The notes beneath the pieces are model-generated. The model was given only the letters and a program-made list of their open reading frames with translations, was not told the DNA's origin and searched no databases. The position numbers and the translations under genes were made by a program. 8,547 nt of DNA from SZUA-430 sp031413635 (GTDB lineage Bacteria > Pseudomonadota > Alphaproteobacteria > Micropepsales > Micropepsaceae): positions 1-8,547 of the forward strand of contig JANOFM010000100.1 of NCBI GenBank assembly GCA_031413635.1, in the 5' to 3' direction. Of this stretch, positions 1-5,792 are shown one piece after another; position 1 is the first letter of the stretch; the number at the start of each line of letters is the position of its first letter.

Positions 1-1125
1 CGGCGTCGCATAGAGCGCAATGATCTGATCGGGATCGTACGATATCAGCTGCTTGAGCCCGTGCCAAAAATCCTTATCCGTCTGCTCGTCGAACCCGGCC
101 ACCCACGTCGCCAGCGACAGAATGCCGTGCTTGCGCAACAACCTGATCGCCTCGCGATCCGCCGCCGTCGTGCTGCCTTTCTTGATCAGCGCCAACGTCG
201 CCTCGTCCGTATTCTCCATCCCCATCAAAAAGCGCTCGAACCCCGCTTTCTTATAGAGATGCAAGATGTCCGCATCGCGCACGATATCGCCCGCCCGCGT
301 CGAGCCGACCAGCGTCACATCGACATTCTCCGCGATCAGCGCTTCCAAGAATTCCTTCCAGGGTTTGCGCCCCGCACTCGGATTCTCGTCGGCGAAGTTG
401 AACACCTCCACACCGTGCTCGCGGTGCAACCGCGCGATCTCGGCCGCCAGCTTCTTCGGATCGCGATGGCGCCAACGTGTCCAAAACCCGCGCTGACCGC
501 AGTAATTGCACAAATGCGGACAGCCGCGCGAAAACTGGATGACGACCGCGCGTTTGCCGCCCCAATACGAATAGCGCTTGTGATCGATCAACTCCCATCC
601 GACGCGATGGGCATCGAGATCCTTGATCGCGGGCGCAGCCGGCGTCCCTCGCGCCTCGCCGTGGACCCGAAACGCCAAACCCGGAATATGCGCGTAAGAC
701 TGCTGCGACTGAAGCGCCTCGAACAACTTAACCGCCGTCTCCTCGCCCTCGCCGCGCACGACGATGTCGATCTGCGGCTCGGCACTGAGTATGTCGCGCC
801 AAAAATAGGTCGGATGCACGCCGCCATAGACGATCGGCACGCGCGGCATCAGCGCTCGGATCAACCGCGAGATTTGCATGACGATCGGATGGCCCGATGT
901 CGATCCCGTATGCCCGAACAACACCGCCTCCGGCGCGTAAGCAAGCGCCTTCGCGACGATCGCTTCGTACGTCATCGGCCCGAACTCGCCGTCGATGAGC
1001 CTGACTTCGTGCCCCGCGTCGATCAACGGCCCGCCGATGGAAAGCAGCCCCAAAGGCGGCAACTGCTCCTTCGGAATCCGGCTGCCGATCGCCGGATGAG
1101 GAACGTTGATCAACACAATGCGCAT
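1..1125 (-). CDS. B12-binding-type radical SAM protein, BchE-like (partial, 3' end outside window)
   Basis: The frame is open from an ATG at 1125 to the window edge, giving 375 residues. The start has AGGAAG six bases upstream. Residues 1-140 look like the Rossmann-type cobalamin-binding domain of class B radical SAM enzymes: LPPLGLLSIGGPLIDAGH at 22-39, YGGVHPTYF at 100-108 and VRGEGEE near 123-129. I see no DxHxxG motif, so cobalamin would bind without a protein histidine ligand. The radical SAM cluster motif GCPHLCNYCG supplies C202, C206 and C209 for the 4Fe-4S cluster. Downstream, FADENPSAGRKPWKEFLEAL resembles the matching stretch of anaerobic Mg-protoporphyrin ester cyclase (BchE). No photosynthesis gene is nearby, so the substrate is unknown; homologues are often labelled BchE by similarity only. 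The family call is secure and the substrate is not. Confidence 0.9.
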   Translation of the reverse strand, partial: MRIVLINVPHPAIGSRIPKEQLPPLGLLSIGGPLIDAGHEVRLIDGEFGPMTYEAIVAKALAYAPEAVLFGHTGSTSGHPIVMQISRLIRALMPRVPIVYGGVHPTYFWRDILSAEPQIDIVVRGEGEETAVKLFEALQSQQSYAHIPGLAFRVHGEARGTPAAPAIKDLDAHRVGWELIDHKRYSYWGGKRAVVIQFSRGCPHLCNYCGQRGFWTRWRHRDPKKLAAEIARLHREHGVEVFNFADENPSAGRKPWKEFLEALIAENVDVTLVGSTRAGDIVRDADILHLYKKAGFERFLMGMENTDEATLALIKKGSTTAADREAIRLLRKHGILSLATWVAGFDEQTDKDFWHGLKQLISYDPDQIIALYATP

Positions 1126-1194
1126 GCAACGCTTCCTGGGAAGTTGCAGCGACGATATGCGATTGCGCCCCGCCTGGCGTGTGACGACCATCGC

Positions 1195-1225
1195 GCCGCA
1201 AGCGATTGCCGCAAAGTCGCCGCAA
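1195..1225. repeat. Three direct copies of GCCGCAA upstream of the radical SAM gene
   Basis: GCCGCAA occurs at 1195-1201, 1208-1214 and 1219-1225, within the 106-base gap between the nuclease stop and the radical SAM start. Start-to-start spacing is 13 and then 11 bases. It lies 70 to 100 bases upstream of the radical SAM start, where a regulator could bind, but in GC-rich DNA it may be chance. Confidence 0.3.
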
Positions 1226-1231
1226 ACGATC

Positions 1232-1948
1232 CTAGACCGCGCCGCGCATCCGCGCCGCTGCGCCGACAATCGCCTCCAGATTCCAGAATTGGAGGTTTTG
1301 CGTTTCCGCAAAGCGCGCGCATTGTTCGCGGTCTTCGGATGGGCCTTTAAGGCTCATCAGTATGCCAAGGTCGGCGCCGAAGAATGCCTTTGAACCGGCC
1401 AGCCCACGGACTTCCGGCGCGCCGGCCTTTCGTCCCCTCCATTGCTTGCACTGCGCCACGATGCGCCCGCCCGGCGAACAAAGCAGTACATCGACGCCGT
1501 AATCGTTCGAACCGCGCGTCAGCATCACCTGACCCGTCTTGAGATGCCCGGCGAGCAACTCGGCCGCTTCGATCTCGAACCCCGCGTCGTCCAACCCCTC
1601 GCTCCAGAACTCCGGATCGCACCGCACCCGCCGCCACGCATCGATCTGCTCGTACTCCATGCAAGCCGCGCCGAAGGCGATGCGCCGCGGTTCGGCCCGC
1701 CGGAAACGCATCGCCGCAATAGAGGCGGCGGCATAGAAGATCACGGCGAGAAAGGCGCTCGACGTGGTCATCCACACCGCCGCGAATACGGCCGCATCGT
1801 CGGAGAATATGTCCAATGCCCACACCAGATCGGCCGCCGCGATGCTGGCCACGCCGGCGGCCAAGATCGTGCCCGCGAACAGGGCCAGGCGTCGAATGCG
1901 CAGATTCCGCCGATATTTTTGTTCGTCAACGTCCGAACGCTTCAACAT
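1232..1948 (-). CDS. Membrane-anchored Mrr-type restriction endonuclease-like protein
   Basis: Predicted 238-residue protein. The frame extends back to an ATG at 2062, but those 38 extra residues look non-coding, so I prefer the ATG at 1948. Neither start has a convincing ribosome binding site, so the start is uncertain. A basic N-terminus (KYRRNLRIRR) precedes two hydrophobic segments at about 21-44 and 53-79. The C-terminal half carries the PD-(D/E)xK nuclease pattern of the Mrr_cat family: SNDYGVDVLL, with D149 and D153, then IVAQCKQW with Q166 and K168. In Mrr-type enzymes these residues bind metal and cut DNA, often modified DNA. The membrane anchor with a cytoplasmic nuclease domain is known from poorly studied members of the family. 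No methyltransferase or other restriction gene is beside it. The nuclease fold is fairly sure; a defence role is inference. Confidence 0.8.
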   Translation of the reverse strand: MLKRSDVDEQKYRRNLRIRRLALFAGTILAAGVASIAAADLVWALDIFSDDAAVFAAVWMTTSSAFLAVIFYAAASIAAMRFRRAEPRRIAFGAACMEYEQIDAWRRVRCDPEFWSEGLDDAGFEIEAAELLAGHLKTGQVMLTRGSNDYGVDVLLCSPGGRIVAQCKQWRGRKAGAPEVRGLAGSKAFFGADLGILMSLKGPSEDREQCARFAETQNLQFWNLEAIVGAAARMRGAV

Positions 1949-2282
1949 GAAACCGGCAAGCGTCGGCTTGGGCCGCAACCAGTTCAAAGTTAGAGAGGCG
2001 GATCGATCGTCAATCAATCCGGGGGGCAGCTGCGCAAAACAACTCCATCCCGCCCCGCTCATCTCCCCGCCCTAGGTCCCCATCGACCACGGCGATTAAA
2101 CAACGATGTGCGGACGCATAGAAGTTGCCCGGCGGGGACAACCGCTTAGATTCGTCGCCCCATCGGCCGATTCTCCCGACAGAAAATTTCCTGCGCAACC
2201 GCCGGGAGAAACGAAACGATTCAATGCACGATTTCCGCAGACAACTCTGAGACGATTTTTAAATTCCAAACCTGCGCCACGC
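1949..2282. other. 334-base region without a convincing gene, upstream of the nuclease gene
   Basis: Both flanking genes are on the minus strand, so this should hold the nuclease promoter and the methyltransferase 3' end. A weak minus-strand promoter candidate is TTGACG (2008-2013) and TAACTT (1987-1992), but the spacer is only 15 bases. The part from about 2171 to 2275 is richer in A and T than its surroundings. It contains an 8-base inverted repeat, TTCTCCCG at 2171-2178 and CGGGAGAA at 2203-2210. Open frames here, including one from 2106 starting MCGRI, have no ribosome binding site and no recognisable domain. There is no clear terminator with a T-run. Confidence 0.5.
2171..2210. repeat. 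Inverted repeat TTCTCCCG / CGGGAGAA
   Basis: Two perfect 8-base arms at 2171-2178 and 2203-2210 are separated by 24 bases, in the gap between the methyltransferase and nuclease genes. It could be an operator or a weak stem-loop ending the metal operon transcript. No T-run follows on either strand, so an intrinsic terminator is not supported. Confidence 0.35.
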
Positions 2283-2879
2283 TCAAATCCACCGCCCCAC
2301 GCGCGCCCGATATGCCCGATAGGCCTCGCCGTGAACGCGCTCAAGGAAAGTCTCCTCGCCGCGAATTTGAATCTCAAGCGACAGATAGGTTGCCATAAGG
2401 ATCGCAACCGTCACCGCACTTGCCGACCACAACGTCATGCCGAGCACGAACACCAGCATGCCGAGAAAGATCGGATTGCGCGAAGCGCGGAACGGGCCGT
2501 TCGTCCGTAACGGCGGCACGTCGTCTTGCGGAATTCCGATGCGCCACGAATTGCCCATCGCGATCTGGGCATAGGCCGTCCACACGGTCGCCAGCGCCAT
2601 CAACGAAACGCTGGCCCAGCGCGTCGCATCGCCCACGGCCCAGTCGATCCGGCCCGCCGCATCCTCGAACGCCGGCCAGTAAGCGATTGCGGCAAAATAG
2701 GCGACAAGCCCCGCAACGATCGCAAAGAAGACATAGGCAATGAAACGATGCGTCGGATCGCGATGGTCGAACACGTAAGGATTGATTCCCGCCGTCCGGC
2801 GCAGCCACAAACTTCGCACAGCCGCCACTGCGACATAAACAAGCCCGAACATCAACGGCGTCAACGGCGAACTCGTCAT
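2283..2879 (-). CDS. Isoprenylcysteine carboxyl methyltransferase (ICMT/PEMT) family membrane protein
   Basis: Integral membrane methyltransferase-like protein of 198 residues if it starts at the ATG at 2879; a second ATG at 2891 adds four residues. Hydrophobic helices lie near residues 8-24, 46-66, 87-107 and 139-165. The family signature is in the C-terminal half: GNSWRIGI, then LRTNGPFRASRNPIFLGML (about 124-142), then RGEETFLERVHGEAYRAY and a terminal RVGRWI. In ICMT enzymes these regions bind S-adenosylmethionine and the substrate; the substrate here is unknown. The 2891 start would overlap the end of the upstream CDF gene, and the 2879 start leaves one base between them, so the two are probably co-transcribed and translationally coupled. 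CzcN and NccN of heavy-metal clusters belong to this broad family, so a metal-stress role is plausible but inferred. Confidence 0.87.
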   Translation of the reverse strand: MTSSPLTPLMFGLVYVAVAAVRSLWLRRTAGINPYVFDHRDPTHRFIAYVFFAIVAGLVAYFAAIAYWPAFEDAAGRIDWAVGDATRWASVSLMALATVWTAYAQIAMGNSWRIGIPQDDVPPLRTNGPFRASRNPIFLGMLVFVLGMTLWSASAVTVAILMATYLSLEIQIRGEETFLERVHGEAYRAYRARVGRWI

Positions 2880-2880
2880 C

Positions 2881-3534
2881 TCAGTGCCCATGATGCGCGT
2901 GCCCGTCGACGGCGCCGGCCGCAGACGTCCCGCTCGCGAGTTCCCCCATCGCGCTGCGGATCACCTGCAACGCGGCGGCGAGCGCCAGAGACGCCATGAT
3001 CGCGGCAACCGCGATGTCGGGCCAAGCCGATCCCGTGCCGAACACGCCCACGGCCGCCGCCATCACCGCGACATTGCCGATCGCGTCGTTGCGCGTGCAC
3101 AGCCAGACCGAGCGCATATTCGCGTCGCCGTTGCGATAGCGGTAGAGCAACAGCGCCACGCCCACATTCGCCGCCAATGCCAAAGCGCCCACCGCGCCCA
3201 TCACCGGCGCGCTCGGCGTCCCACCCGCCACTGCGCTCATCGCCGCAGCGACGATCACCCAAAGCCCGAACAACCCCATGCTGGCGCCCTTGACCAACGC
3301 CGCACGCGCCCGCCACATCAGCGCCATCGACAGCACGAAAAGACTCAACCCGTAATTCGCCGCGTCGCCGAGGAAATCGAGCGCATCCGCTTGCAGCGCC
3401 ACCGACCCCGCAGCCAGACCCGCGCCCGCTTCGATGAAAAACATCGCCGCGTTGACGCCGAGCGCCAGCCACAATACCCGCCGATAGGCAGGCGTATCCA
3501 GCGGCGACGTTGTCGGCGCGCAACACGCATCCAT
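2881..3534 (-). CDS. Short CDF-family metal cation transporter
   Basis: Predicted 217-residue cation diffusion facilitator, exporting a divalent metal from the cytoplasm in exchange for protons. I chose the ATG at 3534 because GGGAGG sits seven bases upstream; the frame could start seven codons earlier at 3555, but that codon lacks such a site. Helices are near residues 17-40, 50-73, 84-104, 112-131, 146-164 and 172-195. The TM2 site reads DFLGD (D53, D57), as in YiiP-type proteins. The TM5 site reads CTRND, so C146 replaces the usual histidine, with D150 kept. There is a CC pair at residues 4-5 and a His-rich end (GHAHHGH). The usual cytoplasmic C-terminal domain is missing; typical members have about 300 residues. 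The divergent MerR gene points to metal-induced expression. The metal is not predictable; Zn, Cd or Co are candidates. Confidence 0.9.
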   Translation of the reverse strand: MDACCAPTTSPLDTPAYRRVLWLALGVNAAMFFIEAGAGLAAGSVALQADALDFLGDAANYGLSLFVLSMALMWRARAALVKGASMGLFGLWVIVAAAMSAVAGGTPSAPVMGAVGALALAANVGVALLLYRYRNGDANMRSVWLCTRNDAIGNVAVMAAAVGVFGTGSAWPDIAVAAIMASLALAAALQVIRSAMGELASGTSAAGAVDGHAHHGH

Positions 3535-3557
3535 CGATCGACCTCCCGCCGCCAAAC

Positions 3558-3586
3558 GCGACAGACACGAATCTACATGCTATAGT
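3558..3586 (+). promoter_or_regulatory. Probable merR promoter, overlapping the operator
   Basis: On the plus strand, GCGACA (3558-3563) and TATAGT (3581-3586) are 17 bases apart and precede the merR start at 3611. The -10 lies inside the palindrome, so bound MerR would limit its own synthesis, as is usual in the family. The -35 is weak at its first two bases. Confidence 0.45.
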
Positions 3587-3600
3587 GACTATAGCTTCAA
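3570..3600 (-). promoter_or_regulatory. MerR-type promoter and operator driving the CDF gene
   Basis: On the minus strand, a -35 element TTGAAG (3595-3600) and a -10 element TAGATT (3570-3575) are separated by 19 bases. That is longer than the normal 17 and is the hallmark of promoters untwisted by MerR activators. The spacer region holds the perfect palindrome GCTATAG-TGA-CTATAGC at 3579-3595. Its core resembles the CTATAGT-type sites of CadR and PbrR. The -10 lies about 36 bases upstream of the CDF start at 3534. Confidence 0.8.
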
Positions 3601-3610
3601 GAGGCGGAAA

Positions 3611-4045
3611 ATGGCGCAAATCCTCACCATCGGTGCGCTCGCCAAGCGCGCGGCGACGAAAGTGCAAACCATCCGCTTCTACGAACACGAAGGTCTGATG
3701 CCCCCGCCCTCGCGCAGCGACGGCGGCCAGCGCCGCTACACCACGGCGCATGCGGACCGGCTCGCCTTCATCCGCCACGCCCGCGAATTGGGCTTCCCGC
3801 TCGACGCCATCCGCGACTTGTTGAAGCTCGTCGACAAGCCCGATCAACCTTGTGCCGAGGTCGACCGCGTCGCGCGCGATGTGCTCGCCGATGTCGAAGC
3901 CAAAATCGCGCGGCTAGAATCGCTGCGCGGCGAGTTGCAACGCATGGTCCGCCAATGCCGCCACGGCCGCGTCTCCGACTGCCGCGTGATCAAAGTGCTC
4001 GCCGACCACTCGCACAGCCACTGCCTATCACACGATCACGGTTGA
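3611..4045 (+). CDS. MerR-family metal-responsive transcriptional regulator (ZntR/CadR/PbrR-like)
   Basis: This 144-residue regulator has the usual MerR length. GAGG lies six bases before the ATG. The N-terminal winged helix-turn-helix reads LTIGALAKRA near residue 5, IRFYEHEGLMPPP (21-33) and GGQRRYT (38-44). FIRHARELGF (53-62) and the long dimerisation helix (about 81-112) follow. C81, C116 and C124 line up with metal ligands C79, C114/C115 and C124 of ZntR. H118 and a His-rich tail with C138 (HSHSHCLSHDHG) may add ligands. This pattern points to Zn, Cd or Pb sensing rather than Hg, Cu or redox sensing, but the metal is not decided by sequence. It reads away from the CDF gene across a shared operator and should activate that gene. 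Its 3' end overlaps the converging transporter gene by 18 bases. Confidence 0.92.
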   Translation: MAQILTIGALAKRAATKVQTIRFYEHEGLMPPPSRSDGGQRRYTTAHADRLAFIRHARELGFPLDAIRDLLKLVDKPDQPCAEVDRVARDVLADVEAKIARLESLRGELQRMVRQCRHGRVSDCRVIKVLADHSHSHCLSHDHG

Positions 4046-5338
4046 ACTCGGAACCCGCCGCGACGGACCGCGCGACGCGATCACCTTGTCGATGCGCCGC
4101 CCGTCGAGATCCACCACCTCGAAATGCCAGCCGTAAGCCTCGAACGTCTCGCCGACCACCGGTATGCGCTTAAGCTGGGCGAGTGCAAATCCGGCAAGCG
4201 TCTGATAGTCGCGATCGTCGGGCAGCGCGAATCCGAATTGCTCCGCCATTTCGTCGGCCGGCATCGACCCCGACAACAGCCAGGATCCGTCCGCCCGCCG
4301 CGTCGCGTCGGGCTCGGCATCGTCCTCGTGCGACCGGAACGACCCCGCAATCGTCTCCAACAAATCCGCTGGCGTCACCAAGCCTTCGAAATCGCCGTAC
4401 TCGTTGTGGATCAACGCCATCGGCACTTCGGCCGAACGCAACTTCGCCAACACGTCGAGCGCGTCCGACGTCGAGGGGATCACCGTCGCTTGCCGCAAAT
4501 GCGCCCTGAGGTCGAGCTTGCGGCCCGCGACCAAATCGGTCAGCAACTCGCGGACCTGAATGACGCCCACGATCGAATCGATCGACCCTTCGCCCGCCGG
4601 CAGCCGCGAATGCGAGATCCCCGCAAGCATCGTTGCGATCTTGCTTTCGTCCATCGAAAGGTCGATCCATTGCACGTCGGTTCTCGGCGTCATGACCCCC
4701 GTCACCGGGCGCGCGCCCAGCCGCAACACGCCGGCGATCATGTGCCGTTCGCTCGCCTCGATCGTGCCTGATATTTCCGCTTCCGCGATCAGCGCTTTCA
4801 TTTCTTCCTGCGATACCGTGTCGTCGCTTTTGGTCTTGAAGCCCAAAACCGTAAAGACCGATCTCGTCGTCGCCTGCAGCACCCACGCCGCCGGCCACGC
4901 CACAGCCGACAGAAACGTCATCGCCGGCGCGACACGGCAGGCGATACGCTCGGGCTGAATGAGCGCCATCTGCTTGGGCACAAGCTCGCCGAAGATGATC
5001 GACAGAAACGTCACCGCCGCGATCACGATCCCGACCCCCAGCCACTCGGCGACCACAAGGCCAAGCCCCATCTCCAGGAACCAAGCCGTCAACCGCCCGC
5101 CCAGCGTCGCGCCCGAGAACGCGCCGGCGATCACGCCGATCATCGTGATCCCGATCTGGACCGTGGAAAGAAAGTGTCCCGGCTCGGCCGCGAGGGCCAA
5201 CGCCCGCCGCGCCCCCCACGCGCCCTTGGCGGCCAGCGCCCTGACGCGGGTGCGCCGCGCCGAAACGACGGCCAGCTCCGACATCGAAAACAGCCCGTTC
5301 AGCGCAATGAGAAGCAAAACAATGATAACTTCAAACAC
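4028..5338 (-). CDS. Hemolysin-type CNNM (DUF21)/CBS/CorC_HlyC transporter
   Basis: Membrane protein of 436 residues if it starts at the GTG at 5338, chosen because GAGG lies six bases upstream and the resulting N-terminus (FEVIIVLLLIALNGLFSMSE) matches the family. A GTG at 5356 adds six residues but has no ribosome binding site. The DUF21/CNNM membrane domain covers about 1-190 and includes LNGLFSMSELAVVSARR, GHFLSTVQIGITMIG and FGELVPKQMAL. A CBS pair follows at about 205-335, with GVMTPRTDVQWID and HNEYGDFEGLVTPADLLE. The CorC_HlyC domain ends the protein with LPDDRDYQTLAGFAL and YGWHFEVVDLDGRRIDKV. Relatives such as CorC, MpfA and PaeA/YtfL act in magnesium or cobalt efflux or polyamine export; the old name hemolysin is misleading. 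The substrate is undetermined. Its stop lies inside the end of merR. Confidence 0.93.
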   Translation of the reverse strand: MFEVIIVLLLIALNGLFSMSELAVVSARRTRVRALAAKGAWGARRALALAAEPGHFLSTVQIGITMIGVIAGAFSGATLGGRLTAWFLEMGLGLVVAEWLGVGIVIAAVTFLSIIFGELVPKQMALIQPERIACRVAPAMTFLSAVAWPAAWVLQATTRSVFTVLGFKTKSDDTVSQEEMKALIAEAEISGTIEASERHMIAGVLRLGARPVTGVMTPRTDVQWIDLSMDESKIATMLAGISHSRLPAGEGSIDSIVGVIQVRELLTDLVAGRKLDLRAHLRQATVIPSTSDALDVLAKLRSAEVPMALIHNEYGDFEGLVTPADLLETIAGSFRSHEDDAEPDATRRADGSWLLSGSMPADEMAEQFGFALPDDRDYQTLAGFALAQLKRIPVVGETFEAYGWHFEVVDLDGRRIDKVIASRGPSRRVPSSTVIV

Positions 5339-5342
5339 GATA

Positions 5343-5375
5343 TCCCTCGTCGCCACCGGCTGGTGACGTCAGGGA
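5343..5375 (-). promoter_or_regulatory. Predicted mRNA hairpin covering the ribosome binding site of the CorC-type gene
   Basis: In the minus-strand transcript, UCCCU (5371-5375) can pair with AGGGA (5343-5347), which is part of the ribosome binding site of the GTG at 5338. Inside it, GUCACC pairs with GGUGGC (one G-U pair) around an AGCC loop, with a 3-by-4 internal loop between the two stems. The fold would also bury the alternative GTG at 5356. This is hand pairing with no energy calculation. Confidence 0.4.
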
Positions 5376-5407
5376 CCAGTGTTTAGAGCGAATCGCCCGC
5401 CGCGGGA

Positions 5408-5425
5408 ATCTGATTCAGTTCAGAT
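5408..5425. repeat. Inverted repeat ATCTGA-N6-TCAGAT at the end of the small secreted protein gene
   Basis: Two perfect 6-base arms, 5408-5413 and 5420-5425, surround the stop codon at 5415-5417. On the minus strand a second GC-rich inverted repeat (CCCG-CGG-CGGG) follows within a few bases. Together they may reduce read-through into the transporter gene, but no T-run follows, so this is not a standard terminator. Confidence 0.3.
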
Positions 5426-5747
5426 CGCGCGTCGCGGGCGGTTTCGGGCGCCGGTAGACGGGTATGACGCCCTCGACCTTGCAACTGCCGAGGCCCGCCG
5501 ACTTGAAACAACACCCCCATTTTCCGCTGTTGCAAAACACCGAGAAGTCGGAGGCGACATTTGCCTGCTTCGGCAGCATCGTATTAAGGCAATACCGTCC
5601 TCGATCGGAGTTGAGGATCGCAAACAGCGCGTTCTCGGAGCAGCCATTCAATATCGGCGGCTGCAACGGCCCGAACGGTTGCGTCGAAACCGGAGTCGAC
5701 TGACAGAGGAATAGCGACATGATGATGAGAAAAGCGATTCGGCGCAT
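5415..5747 (-). CDS. Small secreted Cys-rich protein of unknown function
   Basis: Predicted 110-residue protein with a good ribosome binding site (AAGGAGA, eight bases before the ATG). The N-terminus MRRIAFLIIMSLFLCQ is a signal peptide, probably cut near residues 18-23. C15 lies inside the hydrophobic stretch, but the residue before it is leucine, so a standard lipobox is not seen. The mature part has six cysteines: C36, C53, C72, C79, C80 and C89. That could form three disulfides in the periplasm or outside the cell. The C-terminal 15 residues are basic and proline-rich (YRRPKPPATRDLN). I do not recognise a family. It lies 45 bases downstream of the TetR gene and 76 bases upstream of the CorC-type gene, all on one strand, so co-transcription is possible. 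The ribosome binding site, signal peptide and cysteine pattern support a real gene. Confidence 0.65.
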   Translation of the reverse strand: MRRIAFLIIMSLFLCQSTPVSTQPFGPLQPPILNGCSENALFAILNSDRGRYCLNTMLPKQANVASDFSVFCNSGKWGCCFKSAGLGSCKVEGVIPVYRRPKPPATRDLN

Positions 5748-5792
5748 GGAACGGGGTCTCCTTCGTTGCGCATGTAACCCGCCGGCGGGAGT

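Noticed and set aside
61..1350. A 429-codon plus-strand open frame opposite the radical SAM gene
   Set aside because: It is very rich in Arg, His and Asp with no domain, which is typical of the opposite strand of a GC-rich gene. The minus strand encodes a recognisable enzyme.
1949..2062. N-terminal extension of the nuclease gene to the ATG at 2062
   Set aside because: The 38 added residues precede the basic lead to the first helix, look non-coding, and the GGAG there abuts the ATG with no spacing. It cannot be fully excluded because the 1948 start also lacks a good site.
2106..2510. A plus-strand frame beginning MCGRI, recalling the MCGR start of SRAP (YedK) proteins
   Set aside because: After the first four residues nothing matches the SRAP family, there is no ribosome binding site, and its 3' half is antisense to the methyltransferase gene.
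2876..3847. A 323-codon minus-strand open frame across the CDF and merR genes
   Set aside because: It crosses the operator and overlaps both recognisable genes in the wrong frames, with Arg/Gly-rich composition.
5376..5414. Intrinsic terminator between the small secreted protein and the CorC-type gene
   Set aside because: There are GC-rich inverted repeats, but no T-run follows them on the minus strand.
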